From: Apostichopus japonicus
Taxonomy: Eukaryota > Echinodermata > Holothuroidea > Aspidochirotida > Stichopodidae
NCBI RefSeq assembly: GCF_037975245.1
Contig: NC_092561.1
Span: 5,260,001-5,324,000, forward strand
DNA length: 64,000 nt
Reading direction: 5' to 3'
Shown here: piece after piece, positions 34,060 through 47,178 of the stretch
Layout: each line of letters opens with the position of its first letter
Numbering within the stretch: the first letter of the stretch is position 1
The notes under the pieces: generated by a model
The model's input: only the letters and a program-made list of their open reading frames with translations
Database searches by the model: none
What the model was told of the DNA's origin: nothing
Position numbers and translations under genes: made by a program

Positions 34060-35839
34060 AGATTGGTCCATTTCCTCCGTTGTGTGCAATCACAGTTCTA
34101 CGAGCAATTTCACAGCGTGAACAGGGAAGTAATCAAGGAAAAAAACAGATTGTACGACTAAAACATCGTCCTGAAAAAAAAAGAGGAAATTCCTTGTTTT
34201 TCTTTCCCTGGCCATACTTGAGATTAACTTAACACCTTGGACATGTTCGATCGAGCTTGAGTAATAATGATGAAAAGTATGTGAGAAGTGAAAGTACCAT
34301 TTATATGACTGTGGCCTTAAAAAATCTTCATGCAATGTTGGCTTCACATTTTGAATGATCATACATGTAATAAGATAAAATTGTCAGACATTTTCAAATG
34401 TAAAACATTGCCAAATTCTGACTTTTTTTTAAAATTCTTGCCAGGTAATGAGGATTGCAATATATGTTACTTTTACTGTAAATTATATAATTAAACTGTT
34501 ATAGCACTTGTAGGAAAATGCATAAGGGATTGGAGATATGGAGGGGATAGGAGATTGAGGAGGGGATAGGTGATGTGGAGGGGACAGGGGATGGGTAAAT
34601 GTTTGGTATTCATGGCTTTAACTGTGACAGAAGGATCATTCAAACGGGTTGGTCCATTGCAATCATTGAATATGAAAATAAACATTTGAAGGGAATCTCA
34701 AAACATTATTACTGAAGACTGTTTGCTTGATGAAGGCTGTTCAAAGGCTTGGATGAAGGATGAAGGCTGTTTGCCACATGACACAAGTGTGTAATTTGAG
34801 AGATTCTGGGTTTTAGAAATTAAGAAGGGTCCTTCCTCCAGGAGAAAATCCACGTTCTTGAATCTGAAATGATCTCCCAAAATGGAGCAGAACTTTGCAA
34901 AACGGGGTAAACATGGAAAATTGGATAGCCCGTGCACAAGTGACTTGCTCGGTATTGTACGATGTATACAGAACTGCATGCCATTTCAGGCTGATAAAAC
35001 GTATACTGTATTTAAATAGCATTAGACATAAACTTTTGAATAACAAAAACTTACAAGGCAGATGTTTGCACTGATCTTAACACATCCACAGCATCTTATA
35101 TTCATACAATAACCGTAATAATGTGAAAATAATCTGGACTATCAAAGAAATTTTTGTTTCCACTTAATGAACCTTGTTAGTAAAGTTTCAGCACAAAAGT
35201 CCAATGCTTTCGGTTCTTCATTCGGTCATTTCACTCTTTCAAAACGAATTGTTTGCTTTAAATTATGCAAAATATGACTAGCGAAAGAGCAACCCCACGT
35301 AATATCATGCAAATTTATGCGAGATGCCATTTCAAAGCTCATGAATTACACATATGAAAAGCTGCATCTTAAACTTAAGCACCCCGCGAAAACAAGCTTA
35401 AAATACAGATCATTGGTGCAGAAATTTGTTATGAAAAGTCTATAGTCCCTGCTTGATTTAATTCAAAATATGACTAACAGGATGTTGGTCTTTTTGTCCA
35501 GTTAAACGTACATGATTTTGAGTGTGAAGTCAGTTTCATCGACCTACAGGTATCTGTTTTTCCTTCTCCTGAGAACTGTTATTCTTTCAGGTAATGCCTT
35601 TATTTGCATTTTAAGTTTAACCAATACATTAAAGAATGTAGGGGGGACGGAAATAATGAAGAGGGGGGGGGGATAGTAATGTAGAGGGCTTGAAAATTGG
35701 ACAGGATCCTCTTCTAAAGCCAACTTTGAAGAAATTTTGCCAAGACCAAATTACAGGGGATAAAACAAAACGAGAAAACGGACAGAACCATTTGTCAAAT
35801 TTGAGTTCTTTGCTGTCATTGCGTCCAGCAGGTTCAGAT
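34060..35839. other. No gene recognised
   Basis: Contains a roughly 20-bp degenerate GGAGGGGATAGG repeat at 34525-34590 and a duplicated GATGAAGGCTGTT motif at about 34728 and 34758. G-runs lie at 35640-35673. Confidence 0.5.
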
Positions 35840-36165
35840 CAGGTTGTAGATATAATTGTAATAATATTATTAGGCATTTAGCTACGCTATTCATGGTAAA
35901 CCATATCACAGCTCTTACAGACGTTATATTACCCCTGGTCAATGATAACCTGTCCCAGAGACAATCCCTCCAATCGGCAGCAGTTATATACTGCGTCCAA
36001 TGACAAGTTACCTCACAGGTACCCATTTAACCCCTGGGTGGAGAGAGGCAAGTGAGATAAAGCATCTTGCCCAAGGACACAACGTAATGAACTAGGCAGG
36101 AATCGAACCAGCAATCCTTGGATCACGAGTCCGACGCCTTAGCCCATTGACCACCACGCTCTCAA
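35840..36165 (-). mobile_element. tRNA-derived SINE with conserved central domain, family 3
   Basis: The minus-strand head carries the A box TGGTCAATGGGCTAAGGCG, anticodon arm GGACTCGTGATCC and B box GGTTCGATTCC. The body continues ACGTTGTGTCCTTGGGCAAG, then ACTTGCCTCTCTCCACCCAG and GGTTAAATGGGTACCTG. This central block is a widespread conserved SINE core in invertebrates. The tail near 35850-35875 is AAT/ATT-rich. A second copy is at about 58755-59240. Confidence 0.85.
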
Positions 36166-37584
36166 ATATATATTATATATACAGTATTATTTACTAACAC
36201 TGGATCCAGTTTATCTATAGAAATGATCAAGAGTAACTACTCACCAACAGCATACATAATGGCTGCATCCCCATCGTTATGGCCCTAGACTTCCCTCGCA
36301 GGATCAAATTTACAGAGCTACTCTGTATCGTTTACTCAGGAGTTTTTCTTCTTTTTTCCCTATCTTGCAACTCTAAAATTAGGACTGCCGCATTGAGTAG
36401 GATTCGTGATGACAAATTCTCACCCGGATCGCACCCTTCAAAAGCAGGAAAAGGAAAAATGAACTTTAGGGTAAACAAAATCAAACAATGAAATAGGGAA
36501 ATAAGCTCAGCTTCTAGAAAGTAGCAATGTCACTTGGTGACATGATTACTGCGAAAAGCAATCCACAAGTGTTGATAGAAATAACCTAAACAGGAAATGA
36601 AACACGATGCGGTTAAGAACATTAGGAACAGTGCTGCAAATCATGCTCTAGTGACTTCTGGTTTTGTGTTTGTATTTCAACTATCTGGCCAGTGTGTGTC
36701 GGCTATTATTAATTTTCTATTATCGTTATCAGGTGAATCTGATATTTCATCATACAAATTTACTAAGATAAAATTTCAAGCTGACCTGGATTGAATCCCA
36801 CGAGTGCCAAACTTACCAGCATACTTCAAAACAACATTTCTACTCTACCAAATGTTGAAGAGTTGAGATCCACCTACCTCACTCCATCCCTTCCTCTCCC
36901 CACTCCATCCCCCTCTCCCCCCCTCCGACCCTCCCCCTCCCACCCTCCCCATCTATCATCGACAACAACAAATATTCCATATCCAATGTCAGTTTCATTT
37001 TAACAGATTAAACCATCTTTGACATCTGCACTACTGGTTTGAAGTTACTTCAATATTTTTTTGTAGAGCAAATTACAACTCTTGGTAAAAATTATGGATT
37101 TATGGAAAATATGCTCCTTACATATATATAAACATGGAATCGCAGCTCATATATACTGTATTCAATACTTTGATCAGAGATCAGAGACACTGTAGCACTA
37201 TGGCTTTTTCGATCTTTGTCCTCTTAAAAAAAAAAGGCAAAGAACTGTACGCTATGGTCTCAGACCCATTACATTTGAGGAAAATCTGTGGATTAACATG
37301 TCACAATAATAACATTCAACCAATTACACAACTGGACCCGACCCTACTGTGCACGATGCAGGCATGGGCCTATTTCAGACGATCTATACCTAGTTCCCTA
37401 GTAACCTAGTTCCGTCAAACCAATCCTGAACTTGGTGTACTGGTAGCAACAGTAAATTGATAATCTTAGTCCTCTTTAGTAACACACTGCATTGGAATTC
37501 TAGCTCCCGGCAAGGCTGGGGCTCTCATGTGGTGAAGTTCAACTTTGTGATAGAACCTGGTCAACCTTGCTTTTACCTAAAGGC
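36166..37584. other. No gene recognised
   Basis: A C/T-rich low-complexity tract lies at 36885-36965. No supported coding feature. Confidence 0.5.
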
Positions 37585-37951
37585 TTAAAAGGCATTGAAG
37601 ACTCCCCCTTAAACCGCATGCCATGCTCTGAAAAAGTTAACTTTCTGTTGCTTGCAAGCAAAGTTTTCTTCGTGTCGCTACAAAATGCATACAGTAATGA
37701 AACGTGATACCTTGTTATCTTTAATCTAGACCTGAGATGTCCATCTTTGCTATGTACACTGTGTTGTGGGTATTGACCGTAGCTGTATGTATTGACTGTA
37801 CACTAGTGTCTAATTACCGACGGTAGCAAGCTGTGTGTGTATTTGCTGGGAACGATGGTGGTGTCTAACACTTCTGTTACACCTCATACGAAGCTAGGTC
37901 AGATTACCGGCATGAGACATTTCTCTGTGTGCGAGTCTTCACACCCTTCAA
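37585..37951 (+). mobile_element. TTAA-flanked MITE, family 1
   Basis: Left end TTAAAAGGCATTGAAGACTC, right end GCGAGTCTTCACACCCTTCA. Internal words are shared with 24249-24627 (reverse) and 63627-63995. 367 bp, no coding capacity. Confidence 0.88.
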
Positions 37952-38720
37952 TATAAATGGAGAATAGGCCGAGTTGCCTGCCTACAGTCCACAGGCACTA
38001 ACAGGACTGGGAAACTATAATTCTGTAAGGCATAGCTTATATCAAGGACTACATTAACACAGAGGGGGGAAAAAGTACATTCAAACGAACCTTTACCTGT
38101 CCGTAACCTTGGATGCCGTTACTGTCCTTTAATAACTTCTGGATCATTAACACGAGTTTATATTTTCTTTACACTTGTTTGATTGAGCCGGTCTTGCTTT
38201 TATCTGTAATCCTATCTCACTTCCGGGTTGGCGACCAAAGCAAGACTAGAGTAACCCTGCCCGATAGATCTTACGTTAGGCTACTTTATAAAAAATAAAG
38301 AATATCAGTTCACGAAAACCTGTAAATTGAAACGTTTAATTACCTTCTCCTTAGTCGTCAGATGTACACGCAATCGTTGGATCTGATTTGTCAATTTAAT
38401 AAGAATAACATGCACAGCAAGTTCCTTTTCGGTAAGCCTAACTCAGTCGAACTGTGACTTACGTAAGCTTCCTTGTCACAATGTGCGAGTTGTTTTGATA
38501 GGTGTTAAGTCACCGAAATTTCTATAAGGTCTAGTGGTGTAAGTACAAGAATCTTACCCAAATGAAGATTTTGGAAGGTACGTCAACTTATCTCTCCAAG
38601 GGAGGGCGCTCTTCCTATTCTTACTCCAGAGCCGTATATTTAGATCTTCTTACTCCAATATTTACGGGCTACACGTCTATGGCAAGCCATGTGGGACAAA
38701 CACCGCATAATATATCCGCA
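37952..38720. other. No gene recognised
   Basis: Ordinary AT-rich sequence with no supported feature. Confidence 0.5.
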
Positions 38721-38840
38721 TATTAATTTGAACATATATACGTGTATTAATTCGAATATATACACGTATTAATTCGAATACAAATGATGATTAACTCGAA
38801 TATATACACGTACTCATTCGAATATATACACGTATTAAAA
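38721..38840. repeat. Degenerate repeat of TTCGAATATATACACGTATT type
   Basis: Four or five units of about 22-35 bp made of ATTAATTCGAATATATACACGT with variations and a short unrelated piece (AAATGATGATT). Confidence 0.8.
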
Positions 38841-39436
38841 TGCATGCTTGATGTTTTTCGACATCCTCTAATCCGTCCACTCTTATGTTGCATTGAATAT
38901 TTACACAGCTTAATTGTACCTTTCCATTGAAATATGGCATATTGTAATATTTTCATTTGGAACTCGGTAAAACTTGACCAAACCTAGCACAAGGAATTTG
39001 CTCTTTTCGCATAAAAAATCATATGCGCTCAAGTTACTGCAGGTCACACTGTGATGTACATATGTGGAGTCTGGCAAGGAAAACTTTCGATCAAGCTATT
39101 CACTTCAGCACTAACACTACGCCGATACCACACTCTGTAATACTGTTAAAATCAAAATGCCAACGAAATGTGTAGTAGCAGCTAAGTTGCAAAAACACTT
39201 CTGAAATTCGAATTTTAAGTTTCCTTTTGTTTTTAAACCATAATTTACTGTTAGTTTCATATGGGGATTATATCCAATATATGCACGAACTCAAGATACA
39301 CGAAAACACATTTCTGCTCTTGCTGTATACATTATATCCGCGATACATGCGAGAACTCTCTCAAATATTGTTCCATGTTTGTTGGACGAGCCATGCTATT
39401 TTGAAGTTTCCTGTGTGTGTTTTTCGTGTGTTGAAT

Positions 39437-39462
39437 CAAGGAGTTATTATAATAACTCCTTG
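39437..39462. repeat. Perfect 26-bp palindrome
   Basis: CAAGGAGTTATTA and its exact reverse complement TAATAACTCCTTG, back to back. Related to the hairpins at 10977 and 55855. Confidence 0.9.
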
Positions 39463-39816
39463 GTTGATTGAATATAGGGACCAACCTAATGGTATGTGGC
39501 GTTAGACAATTACGGGGGTCATATCTCAGAACATTAAGTAGTCGGTGTATATACTGATATAGCAATATTCCTGAATCAGACCCAAAGGTGGTAAACAAAT
39601 TCCAACAATGTTGCTAAGCAATATGCACCAGCCACCAAACCGTTTCATCATTGACGAGGGCAAGGGGGTTTTCCCCCTCATCGTCAGTATGGAAAAAACC
39701 GTTCAGCCGATGGGGAAATGTTCAGTCGGTGGATATTTTACATTCAGTATGAGAACAAAAGGCCAGGACGCCCCATTATCTATAAATCACTAGCGGGGGA
39801 AGGACATTGAGTTTAA

Positions 39817-39982
39817 TTTTTTCTATGAAAATCGATGTATATCTTTATTATAAAATCATTCTTTAATGCAAAAACCCAAAAGAACGATAAATGATCTCCT
39901 TTTAATTTTATTATTCCTTTGGGTTGTATGTTTTAAAGGGCTATTTCATAATAAAAATATACACATCGATTTTTATAGAAAA
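39817..39982. repeat. 166-bp fold-back, AT-rich
   Basis: The left arm TTTTTTCTATGAAAATCGAT with TATCTTTATTAT pairs with the right arm ATAATAAAAATATACACATC and GATTTTTATAGAAAA. An inner pair AAACCCAAAAG and CCTTTGGGTT also matches. Probably a small inverted-repeat element. Confidence 0.85.
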
Positions 39983-42043
39983 GGCCGAAATCACAATGTA
40001 TCCGAAGTTCTGTATTTACTATTTTAAAAAGGTTTTAATTAAGTTTTGTTAATGCTTCTAAAAAGAAAACATTTTTTATTCCCCTTTATTCACTTCTTAC
40101 AATATTTGCAGAATATAACTTTATTGTCCCCATTTAACAGGATAGCACTATAAGGGCGACAGTAAATATGTCGCCCTATACGTCAAATGTGTCCGTAAGT
40201 GCTTTATTTTTCAGATGAAGTGTCGCCAGATGCTATACAGGTCAGTTCCTTCCTCAGCCGGCCCCACCCCCACCGATCCCGACCCCCCTCCCACCCCACG
40301 GGCCCCCAAATAAAAGATATGGGAGTTGCGTTGGTACAAGGTTATATATAAGGTATGCCAAAGTACTGCAATATTTAGTATAACTGTTAGAGGGTCTAGC
40401 AGGATCTTCTTACTATGTAAGCTGAAACGAAAATATAATTCAACATATTGAAAACCAAATTTCAATGCAGAAAGAATAGCATCAATAATTTGAATGACAC
40501 ATATCGGAAAAGAAAGTAAAGGAATTTATCAATAAAGAAAAGTTTTAAATACTTAGATCTGGCTCACTGAAGTCTTTATTAGGCTATATATAGTTTAATC
40601 TGTGATATCTGAACCTCCGAAGAGTGTCCGCAATGGTTTGTTTCGCTCATTTTTTTAAAGTGCCTTAAAACGTAAAGACCTCTATTCTACATAATACTGG
40701 ATGGAGTTTTATCTGTATAAATGTTATTAAATGTGCCACGAATTGATGAATTCCTAATGGTTGATGGAAAACTGTTTATTTCCCAACTTTATCCAGATCA
40801 ACATTTGATAACGACTGATTGAAGTTACCTTATCTTATTTGAATGTAATTTAAAGACTAAATAGTCCATTGTCAGCCGAACTTTGGATCAGAATATCGAT
40901 ACACTCACTTATCGGATATTGCTACCAATAGATGTATAGTTACCGTAGCGTATTTGATAACATTTTGAGTGAAGTGGAGCATTGAACATTTTGCAAAAAT
41001 TGAATCGCTCGTTACATGGCGAGTTAGTAGTCTTATATCCAAAATGTCCCAATGTCAACATAAAAAATAAAGACCAATTCGAAAAAAATGTCGCCAATTC
41101 GCAAACATATGCCTGTATATACGTAATAATTCAACATTTTACGTTAGACTATGAACTTCCCTTTAAACTTTCTACGACGTATAATACATTTCAATTTAGC
41201 AACGATCACAGAAAATGAATACCGCCTCTATTTTGTCGAAGTACCCTTTGACGGACGGTCTTGGTATGATAGGTTGACATTCAGAGTACAATCTTAGTCA
41301 CTGAGCATTCCACAATTGGTACGCATTCCTAACACATAGCGTGGTGTGACTGTCTATTGCCAAATATAACGTACGGCGAGATCTGTTATATTGTGGAAAC
41401 CAGTCAGCCGCAAATCTTTAATCTCGGGGTTTTTGAGGACATGTTATTGTTAAAGCTAACGAACAATAGCTTATTATCTAGTTTACAACAATTTGAGAAG
41501 TCTTCCTTTGGTTCAAGTGTTGGCGTCACCTTTTCACATCGAAATTGAGAAGAACATTTTCAAAGGGGGAAACGTTTATTGGAAATATAGTAAGAGGAAG
41601 CTTTTGGCAGTGATTTGTGCAAAAGAAATCCTCCACAAATTCCATGTGTTACACGAACGTGAAGAACGAGCGGGTGGACTAAAACTGGTATAATTACTGG
41701 CGGATAAAAATACTTCAGTTTACTTGGATTTATTTTCTGGAATAGTTCAGACCAACATAAGGAAAACACTTCGATATCTCGATTCGGGTAAAGATTCTAA
41801 GAAGAGACACATTACTAGATTTAACACTGTCCAGGGACAGTTGGTAGATGGCCTAACGTTAAAACTTTTTTTCACACGTTGTGGAGTAGCGTAATTAGGT
41901 CTGGCTGTACAGGACGATATCATCATTTGCAAAACGGTAGTAACAAAATTGTTCGTTGGAAAAGTTCGTCTCACCAAGTGAACTTTGAAGAAAAGCATAT
42001 TTTTCTCGTCATTTCCCGGTAGGTAATAAACTTTGTTGCAGTA
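39983..42043. other. Upstream region of the plus-strand gene
   Basis: No coding exon recognised. The last few hundred bases before 42044 probably hold the promoter and 5' UTR of the gene that starts there; I see no clear TATA box or initiator. A short run of mainly G/C-rich words (40250-40312) is the only other composition change. Confidence 0.4.
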
Positions 42044-42184
42044 ATGGCTGATGATGCAGCAGGTGCCGTCGGCGGTACAGCAACGAAAGCTCGTGGCGCT
42101 AAAAAGAAGGGTGGAAAGGGAAAAGGTGGAGGAAGATTCAAGAAAATGGAAAAACGGCGTGGGACTGGTATAGTTGTACTTGAT
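42044..42184 (+). CDS. First coding exon, Lys/Gly-rich N-terminus, unknown protein
   Basis: ATG with a good start context (G at -3, G at +4) opens a frame of 47 codons ending exactly at GAT followed by donor GTAAGT, phase 0. The peptide starts MADDAAGAVGGTATKARG, then KKKGGKGKGGGRFKKMEKRR (about residues 20-39), and ends TGIVVLD. The basic low-complexity stretch could be a nuclear localisation or nucleic-acid-binding tail, but this is inference. Codon use and G+C are higher than the flanks. An acceptor-like TTTGTTGCAG sits directly before the ATG, so a 5' UTR intron is possible. The next exon is at 49689. I do not recognise the protein. Confidence 0.7.
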
Positions 42185-43324
42185 GTAAGTGTTCTTTATT
42201 AACCATTACAATGTTCATCAGGTATAGTGATAACCTTCTTACCATCAGGCACTATCAACATGTAGTATTGCCATTTTATTGCATTAGGATATATGGTCGT
42301 ACATCTACTGTAGGCTCAAAGCTAGGCCTATACATCCATGCCCAGGCTACTGACAAATAAACCAAGGCCTAGACTTACTGTTCAATTAAGCCAAGGGCTA
42401 GGCATAACCTGTAATTTGTTGAGGCTTAGTACTAAGGTTTAATACTTGCTGTACTTGTGTAACATTCACAGTGACCTACAGGGGACATGCATGCGTGGGC
42501 AATGCCAATAATGTTTATCAATATACAGTGACTTCCTAGGATATGGGCCAAGTCTTTAACATTATGATCACGACAACTGAACTCTACATATTATATATTT
42601 GTTAATATATTTGTATATATTGTTAATTTTACGTCGCTTAAGCGACCACAGATGTGGGAAATCGAAACCTGAAAGGGCTTATGAATTTCAATTTACACGT
42701 CGGTGGCTTCCAATGTAAAATTTCAACGCAAATTTGGAATCTTATCAATTTAGATAGTCATATCAAATGGGAAAACCATAGACTATTCTTGGATGAAAAG
42801 CCCACCCAATTACTTTAACTACAATAACTACTAATAGCTGTTTGTAATTGTTATGTAATTAAGTTTATACCACACTTTCTTTCCAGAGGGCAGCTGCCTT
42901 AATTCACAGTACATGCATTCTGTCTCAGTCCAGGTATAGGACTAGTGATGCTACGTACAGTACCACTATGACATTTGTATAGGCTAATTACTACTATTAC
43001 ATAGTTAAAAGAATATTCCAGGTCAAAATTTTGTTTCGGTACATAGGAAATGAATGCAAACTTCACCAGATTGCTAGATTATGTTCCTCTTTAACATATC
43101 AAAATGAAATTTTGACCTGGACTTTTCTTTTAATGTTGATAATTGTTTGAAAATAAAGTTTGACAGAACATCATTTACCAAACATTAAATCACAGACTTA
43201 CAGTATCATATTTAAGTTTTGTATTAATAATGGCAATTTGACAAACAAATCATCTTAAAGAAAACCAAATTGTAATTATTCAAAATAACGCTCTTGATTT
43301 TTTACCACAATGAACCTCAGCCAT

Positions 43325-43675
43325 AGCCACGGAGGTAGGACCCGGGGGGTGGGGGTGGCACTGGGGAACGTGCCCTCACTTTTTTCCAAAATAGCAAATG
43401 TGCCCTACTGGCAAATAAAATGTGCCCCTTTGATGAAGAACTGTCTTTTGGATATCTTAAGCCTTTGTTAATTTTAATATTTTATTTTAATTATTCACAT
43501 GCACCATAATGGTATTGATAGCATACTAACACATCATATATATTTAAGTGATATGGCCGGTGTGTATCGGTTTCAAGCATAACGATTGATGGTTGTGGAA
43601 TGAGAAAGTGCCCCTCTGATGTTGTGCCCCCCCCCTCACATTTTGGGAGCTTCTACACCCCTGCGGGTAGGCCTT
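43325..43675. repeat. Possible MITE with GTGCCC-rich interior
   Basis: Starts near GGTAGGACCCGGGGGGTGGG and ends near CACCCCTGCGGGTAGGCC, with repeated GTGCCCC words inside. The ends are only partly inverted. A mobile-element origin is a guess from composition. Confidence 0.35.
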
Positions 43676-44250
43676 ATATACACCTTATACTACTGTTTAA
43701 ACTTTTCAAAGTCACAAGTTGTCTGATCATAAATGGATAAAATTAACAGGTAATCGTTCGTTGCAAGTGCACTCTACGCTGTGTAAATGATTCATTGTCA
43801 GACGTCTAACGACACAGCAAGAATACTACACTATAGTTACCATTCACATTCAGTTAACCTGCCCATGCATGTCGCATAAATTGTAAATTTAGCATTTAGT
43901 TATTGGTATTATTCAGCCCTTTGAAGCTATAACAGCACCTAAATAGTTGGCAATGAATTGAGGACAAAAGGACAATCAGAAAGGATTATTTAAGGTAATT
44001 CCTAACTGATGAGTTGCCTTCATAATGGGTAGTCATGCCATATCATAGTTTATGTGAACTTAAAATTTGTCACTAGATCTGCAAATTCTTGTGAAATGAA
44101 TTTGCATACTGTAATCCTGATAAGAAGTACATTGTCATTATCAGTGACACTTGAGTAAAAAAAATCTACCCTAAGTTATCTACAAAATTATAGTTAGAGG
44201 TCCTGGCTTTACGACTCCTAGCAGGGACTTGATAGTGGCTAATTGGAATG

Positions 44251-44508
44251 GAAAGGTATGCTGTTTTGTCCCCAAATATGCCAGATTCCAAATATGGTCA
44301 CCTGTGGTCTAAATTGTTTTCACAAACTATTTTTGTAATCACCCTGAAAGATAGTTATCTCACTGTGGGGACATTCAAACATCTTGCGTGTACATTTACA
44401 ATGTCTCAGAACAATTTGGATACTAGTAAAGACCTCCAGGAAGGTACTTTTTGAAAACTTGAAGCAATTATAGCATGAGCATTGGGGCCTATACAGGCTA
44501 CCTTTAAG
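44251..44508 (+). mobile_element. MITE, family 3 (CCCCAAATATGCCAGAT)
   Basis: The left end GAAAGGTATGCTG is followed by CCCCAAATATGCCAGAT, and the right end is GGGGCCTATACAGGCTACCT with TTAA. It matches 55389-55638 in the same orientation and 45903-46163 inverted. No coding capacity. Confidence 0.85.
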
Positions 44509-44512
44509 GACA

Positions 44513-44750
44513 CAATTATAGCTCAGTGGTTAACACCAGTGCCTTTCAATCATAAGGCCCTGAGTTTGAGTCACTCCAAGATTAATGTATGCCGTCCAGT
44601 TAAAGAGTCGTTGACAATTGACGATTCATAATCATGGACGCTAAATATGAATGTAAGAGACTGACTTCGGTCGATTAGCTTGCGGCTTTGATAAGCCAAT
44701 GAGGGTTCTTCACAAGTTCCTGCTTGCAGGAGGATCTAAAATACATACAT
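44513..44750 (+). mobile_element. tRNA-derived SINE, family 2, copy 2
   Basis: A box TAGCTCAGTGGTTAACACC, loop CTTTCAATCATAAG, degenerate B box GAGTTTGAGTCAC. The same body as the 25764 copy, ending TCCTGCTTGCAGGAGGATCT and a CATA tail. It starts four bases after the MITE at 44251-44508. Confidence 0.85.
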
Positions 44751-44854
44751 ACAATTATGGAAAGAGACAGATGGACATGCACACAGTGATATTGGATATT
44801 TGAAAATGAAATAGCTAGAGTAAAAATAGACAGAAGAAAGAGGGATATACTGTT

Positions 44855-45665
44855 ATTATTATTATTATTATTATTACACGAGATTTATATAGCGCCTTAT
44901 TCAATTAAAAAAGTTGCTCTAAAGCGCTTTACAGCAAAAGATAAAAAATTCGTTAAAAGTACAAAAAGTTAAAAAGGATGTAAAAGTTAAGATTGTATAG
45001 AAAAATAGAAATATTAAAACATAAATAGAAAAATAAATAGAAAAATTATGACTAAAATACAATAATAACACCTAAAATAAGTATGTACAGCAAGTATAAA
45101 ATAAGTACATTAATCTGTGTTGGCAGCTCTGAAAAACAGTGTTTTAAGTAATTTCTTGAATTGCGTTAAGTCTATATTAATATTGCAAATGTCCTGGGGT
45201 AAGTTATTCCATAATGTGGCAGCAGTATAATCAAAACGTTTAAATTCATATGTTGATGATCGGGTAGAAGGCACACTAAGTAAATTTTTATTCATTGAGC
45301 GTAAAGATCTAGGCGGAATATAAGGTATGGTTTCATTGGTGATGTAACTAGGGGTCAAGTGATTAAGAGCCTTAAAGGTAAGTAAAAGAATCTTAAATTT
45401 TGATCTAAAACGTACAGGTAACCAATGTAGTTCATACAGTACAGGAGATATATGGTTGCGACGAGGAGTTCTAGATATAAGGCGAGCTGCACAATTTTGT
45501 GTGCGTTGTAGGCGGTTTGTTAGAGACTGTGAAATACCAAAAAGTAAAGAATTGCAATAATCGAGGCGAGAGGTAACGAGGGATTGCACCAGTATTTTAC
45601 ATGCATCAGTTGTAATGAAATCTCTTATTCTACCTATATTACGAATATGCTATATACTGTTAATT
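44855..45665 (-). mobile_element. CR1-like LINE, RT C-terminus and 3' tail
   Basis: Minus-strand open frame of about 180 codons (45110-45660). It reads HIRNIGRIRDFITTDACKIL, VTSRLDYCNSLLFG, RTQNCAARLI and YELHWLPVRFRSKFKIL, then LWNNLPQDI, and ends normally after FFRAANTD. This is the RT thumb and C-terminal region of a CR1-clade LINE with no internal stop, so it is a fairly young 5'-truncated insertion. The 3' tail TATATAGCGCC and an ATT microsatellite (44853-44875) complete the element. Confidence 0.9.
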
Positions 45666-45902
45666 TGAATAGGATATTCTATGGTAGAACTAAAGGATGG
45701 TATTGTGTCTTATAGTCTGTTTCTGTTTCAACTTTTAGCCTTCCGAAGAAGATTTCAGGATTGAAAATGTCAGGCCTCCAACTTTAAGATAAATATACTG
45801 TAGTGTACTGTACCTGTTTATTCATGGCTATTTGCAATAGATTTAAGCAGTTTGTTAACAGGTCTTTCTCTTAAACAGTTCAGTCACAGGTCATTTCATG
45901 CC

Positions 45903-46163
45903 TTAAAGGTAGTCAGTACAGGCCCAAAATTATAGCACGCTATAATTGCTAGAAGTTTTCAAAAAGTACTTTCATGGAGGTCTTTTACTCTCCAAATCGT
46001 TCTCAGCCATTGTTAAGGAACACAGTACACAATGACTGAATGTCCCAGACTCCCAGAAAATTTCCTCAAAGTTTGTAAAAAAATGTAGACTAAGAATTTT
46101 GACCCAAAGGTGACCATATTTGAATATCTAGCATATTTGGGGCCAATATAGCATACCTTTAAA
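45903..46163 (-). mobile_element. MITE, family 3, inverted copy
   Basis: TTAAAGGTAGTCAGTACAGG at the left, GCATATTTGGGGCCAAT and CATACCTTTAA at the right. Internal TTATAGCACGCTATAATTGC is a near-palindrome also present in family 4 (57715). Confidence 0.85.
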
Positions 46164-46932
46164 TCTTGCATATTTTGTACTTACTGCACTTAGTGTTCAC
46201 AAAAATCCTGCATGAGGCTTCCCTACATATAGCTGGCACAACTTCTCAGTTTGTATTCTTAATTGCCTTGCAATGCACTTCTTACATACAGTAACCCTAA
46301 CAGAGAAACACACTGTTGGTTGATTGCTAACAGTACTTAATCAGTTCAATGGTTCTCATACCTGCTGCAACTATGTTACAGTTTAAGAGAAAGGTTAAAT
46401 TCCTGACTAATATGTCAAAGAGTCACAGTCTATTCATAATTTCAAAGGGAGTCAAAACCCACCACAAAAAGTGGTTAATATAATTACCTAATTATTAGTC
46501 ATCAGTTGAATCCAGACTGTTTCAGTTCTCAAGTAGACATAACAGACTATATACTGTATGACGTCAGTTTACACTTTCATAAATAATAATAGGATGTGAG
46601 ATAGATAGATAGATAATTGATAATTGATTTAGAGTCTATACATGAGCACAGATACATAGCACTTCAAAAAAAATGTTTTTATTTACTCAGCTGATGGAAA
46701 ATATTAGGTTTGGGGAATTACAAAGCCCCCCCAAAAAAATCTCAATACAGAGTGTTTTGCCTCAATTAAATTTAACCTACTGATCTATTGTGTGCATATA
46801 CTGTATCCTGCTACATAAAATCATGAATAATTCATCTGGTATTTGCATATAGTAGCATGGAAAATCAGCAAATTGCTACACAAATGCAACAGACACAATG
46901 CATACAGTATGTACAGCAGTTGTATGATTAAT

Positions 46933-47178
46933 AAATAATAATAATAAATTACATTTATATAGCGTTTAATACAGTGTTTCAAGCGCTTTACAAAGTAGGA
47001 AAGGGACAGAGGAAACCAGGAAAAAAAGAAACCAGGAATCAAACAGAAATGTTTTAAGTTGTCTCTTGAAAATACAAAGGGAGGGAGAGTCACAAACGTG
47101 AAATGTGAGTTCATTCCAAAGAGAAGGCACAGCGACAGAAAAGGCACGATCACCATAACGAGTGCGGGTATGTGGACC
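46933..47178 (-). mobile_element. LINE/SINE 3' tail piece
   Basis: AATAATAATAAATTACATTT, TATATAGCG, AAGCGCTTTACAAAG and, further right, AGTTCATTCCAAAGAGAAGG and AAAAGGCACGATCACCATAA. The pattern of an AAT tail, ATATAGCG and GCGCTTTACAA matches the reverse of a CR1-like LINE 3' end. No frame is intact. Confidence 0.6.

Noticed and set aside
33230-34120. Three near-identical 60-62 codon plus-strand frames
   Set aside because: They are repeats of one 283-bp tandem unit, without splice or start context that would mark genes.
41357-41693. Open frames just upstream of the plus-strand gene
   Set aside because: They overlap in different frames, with no recognisable protein pattern and no agreement with the start at 42044.
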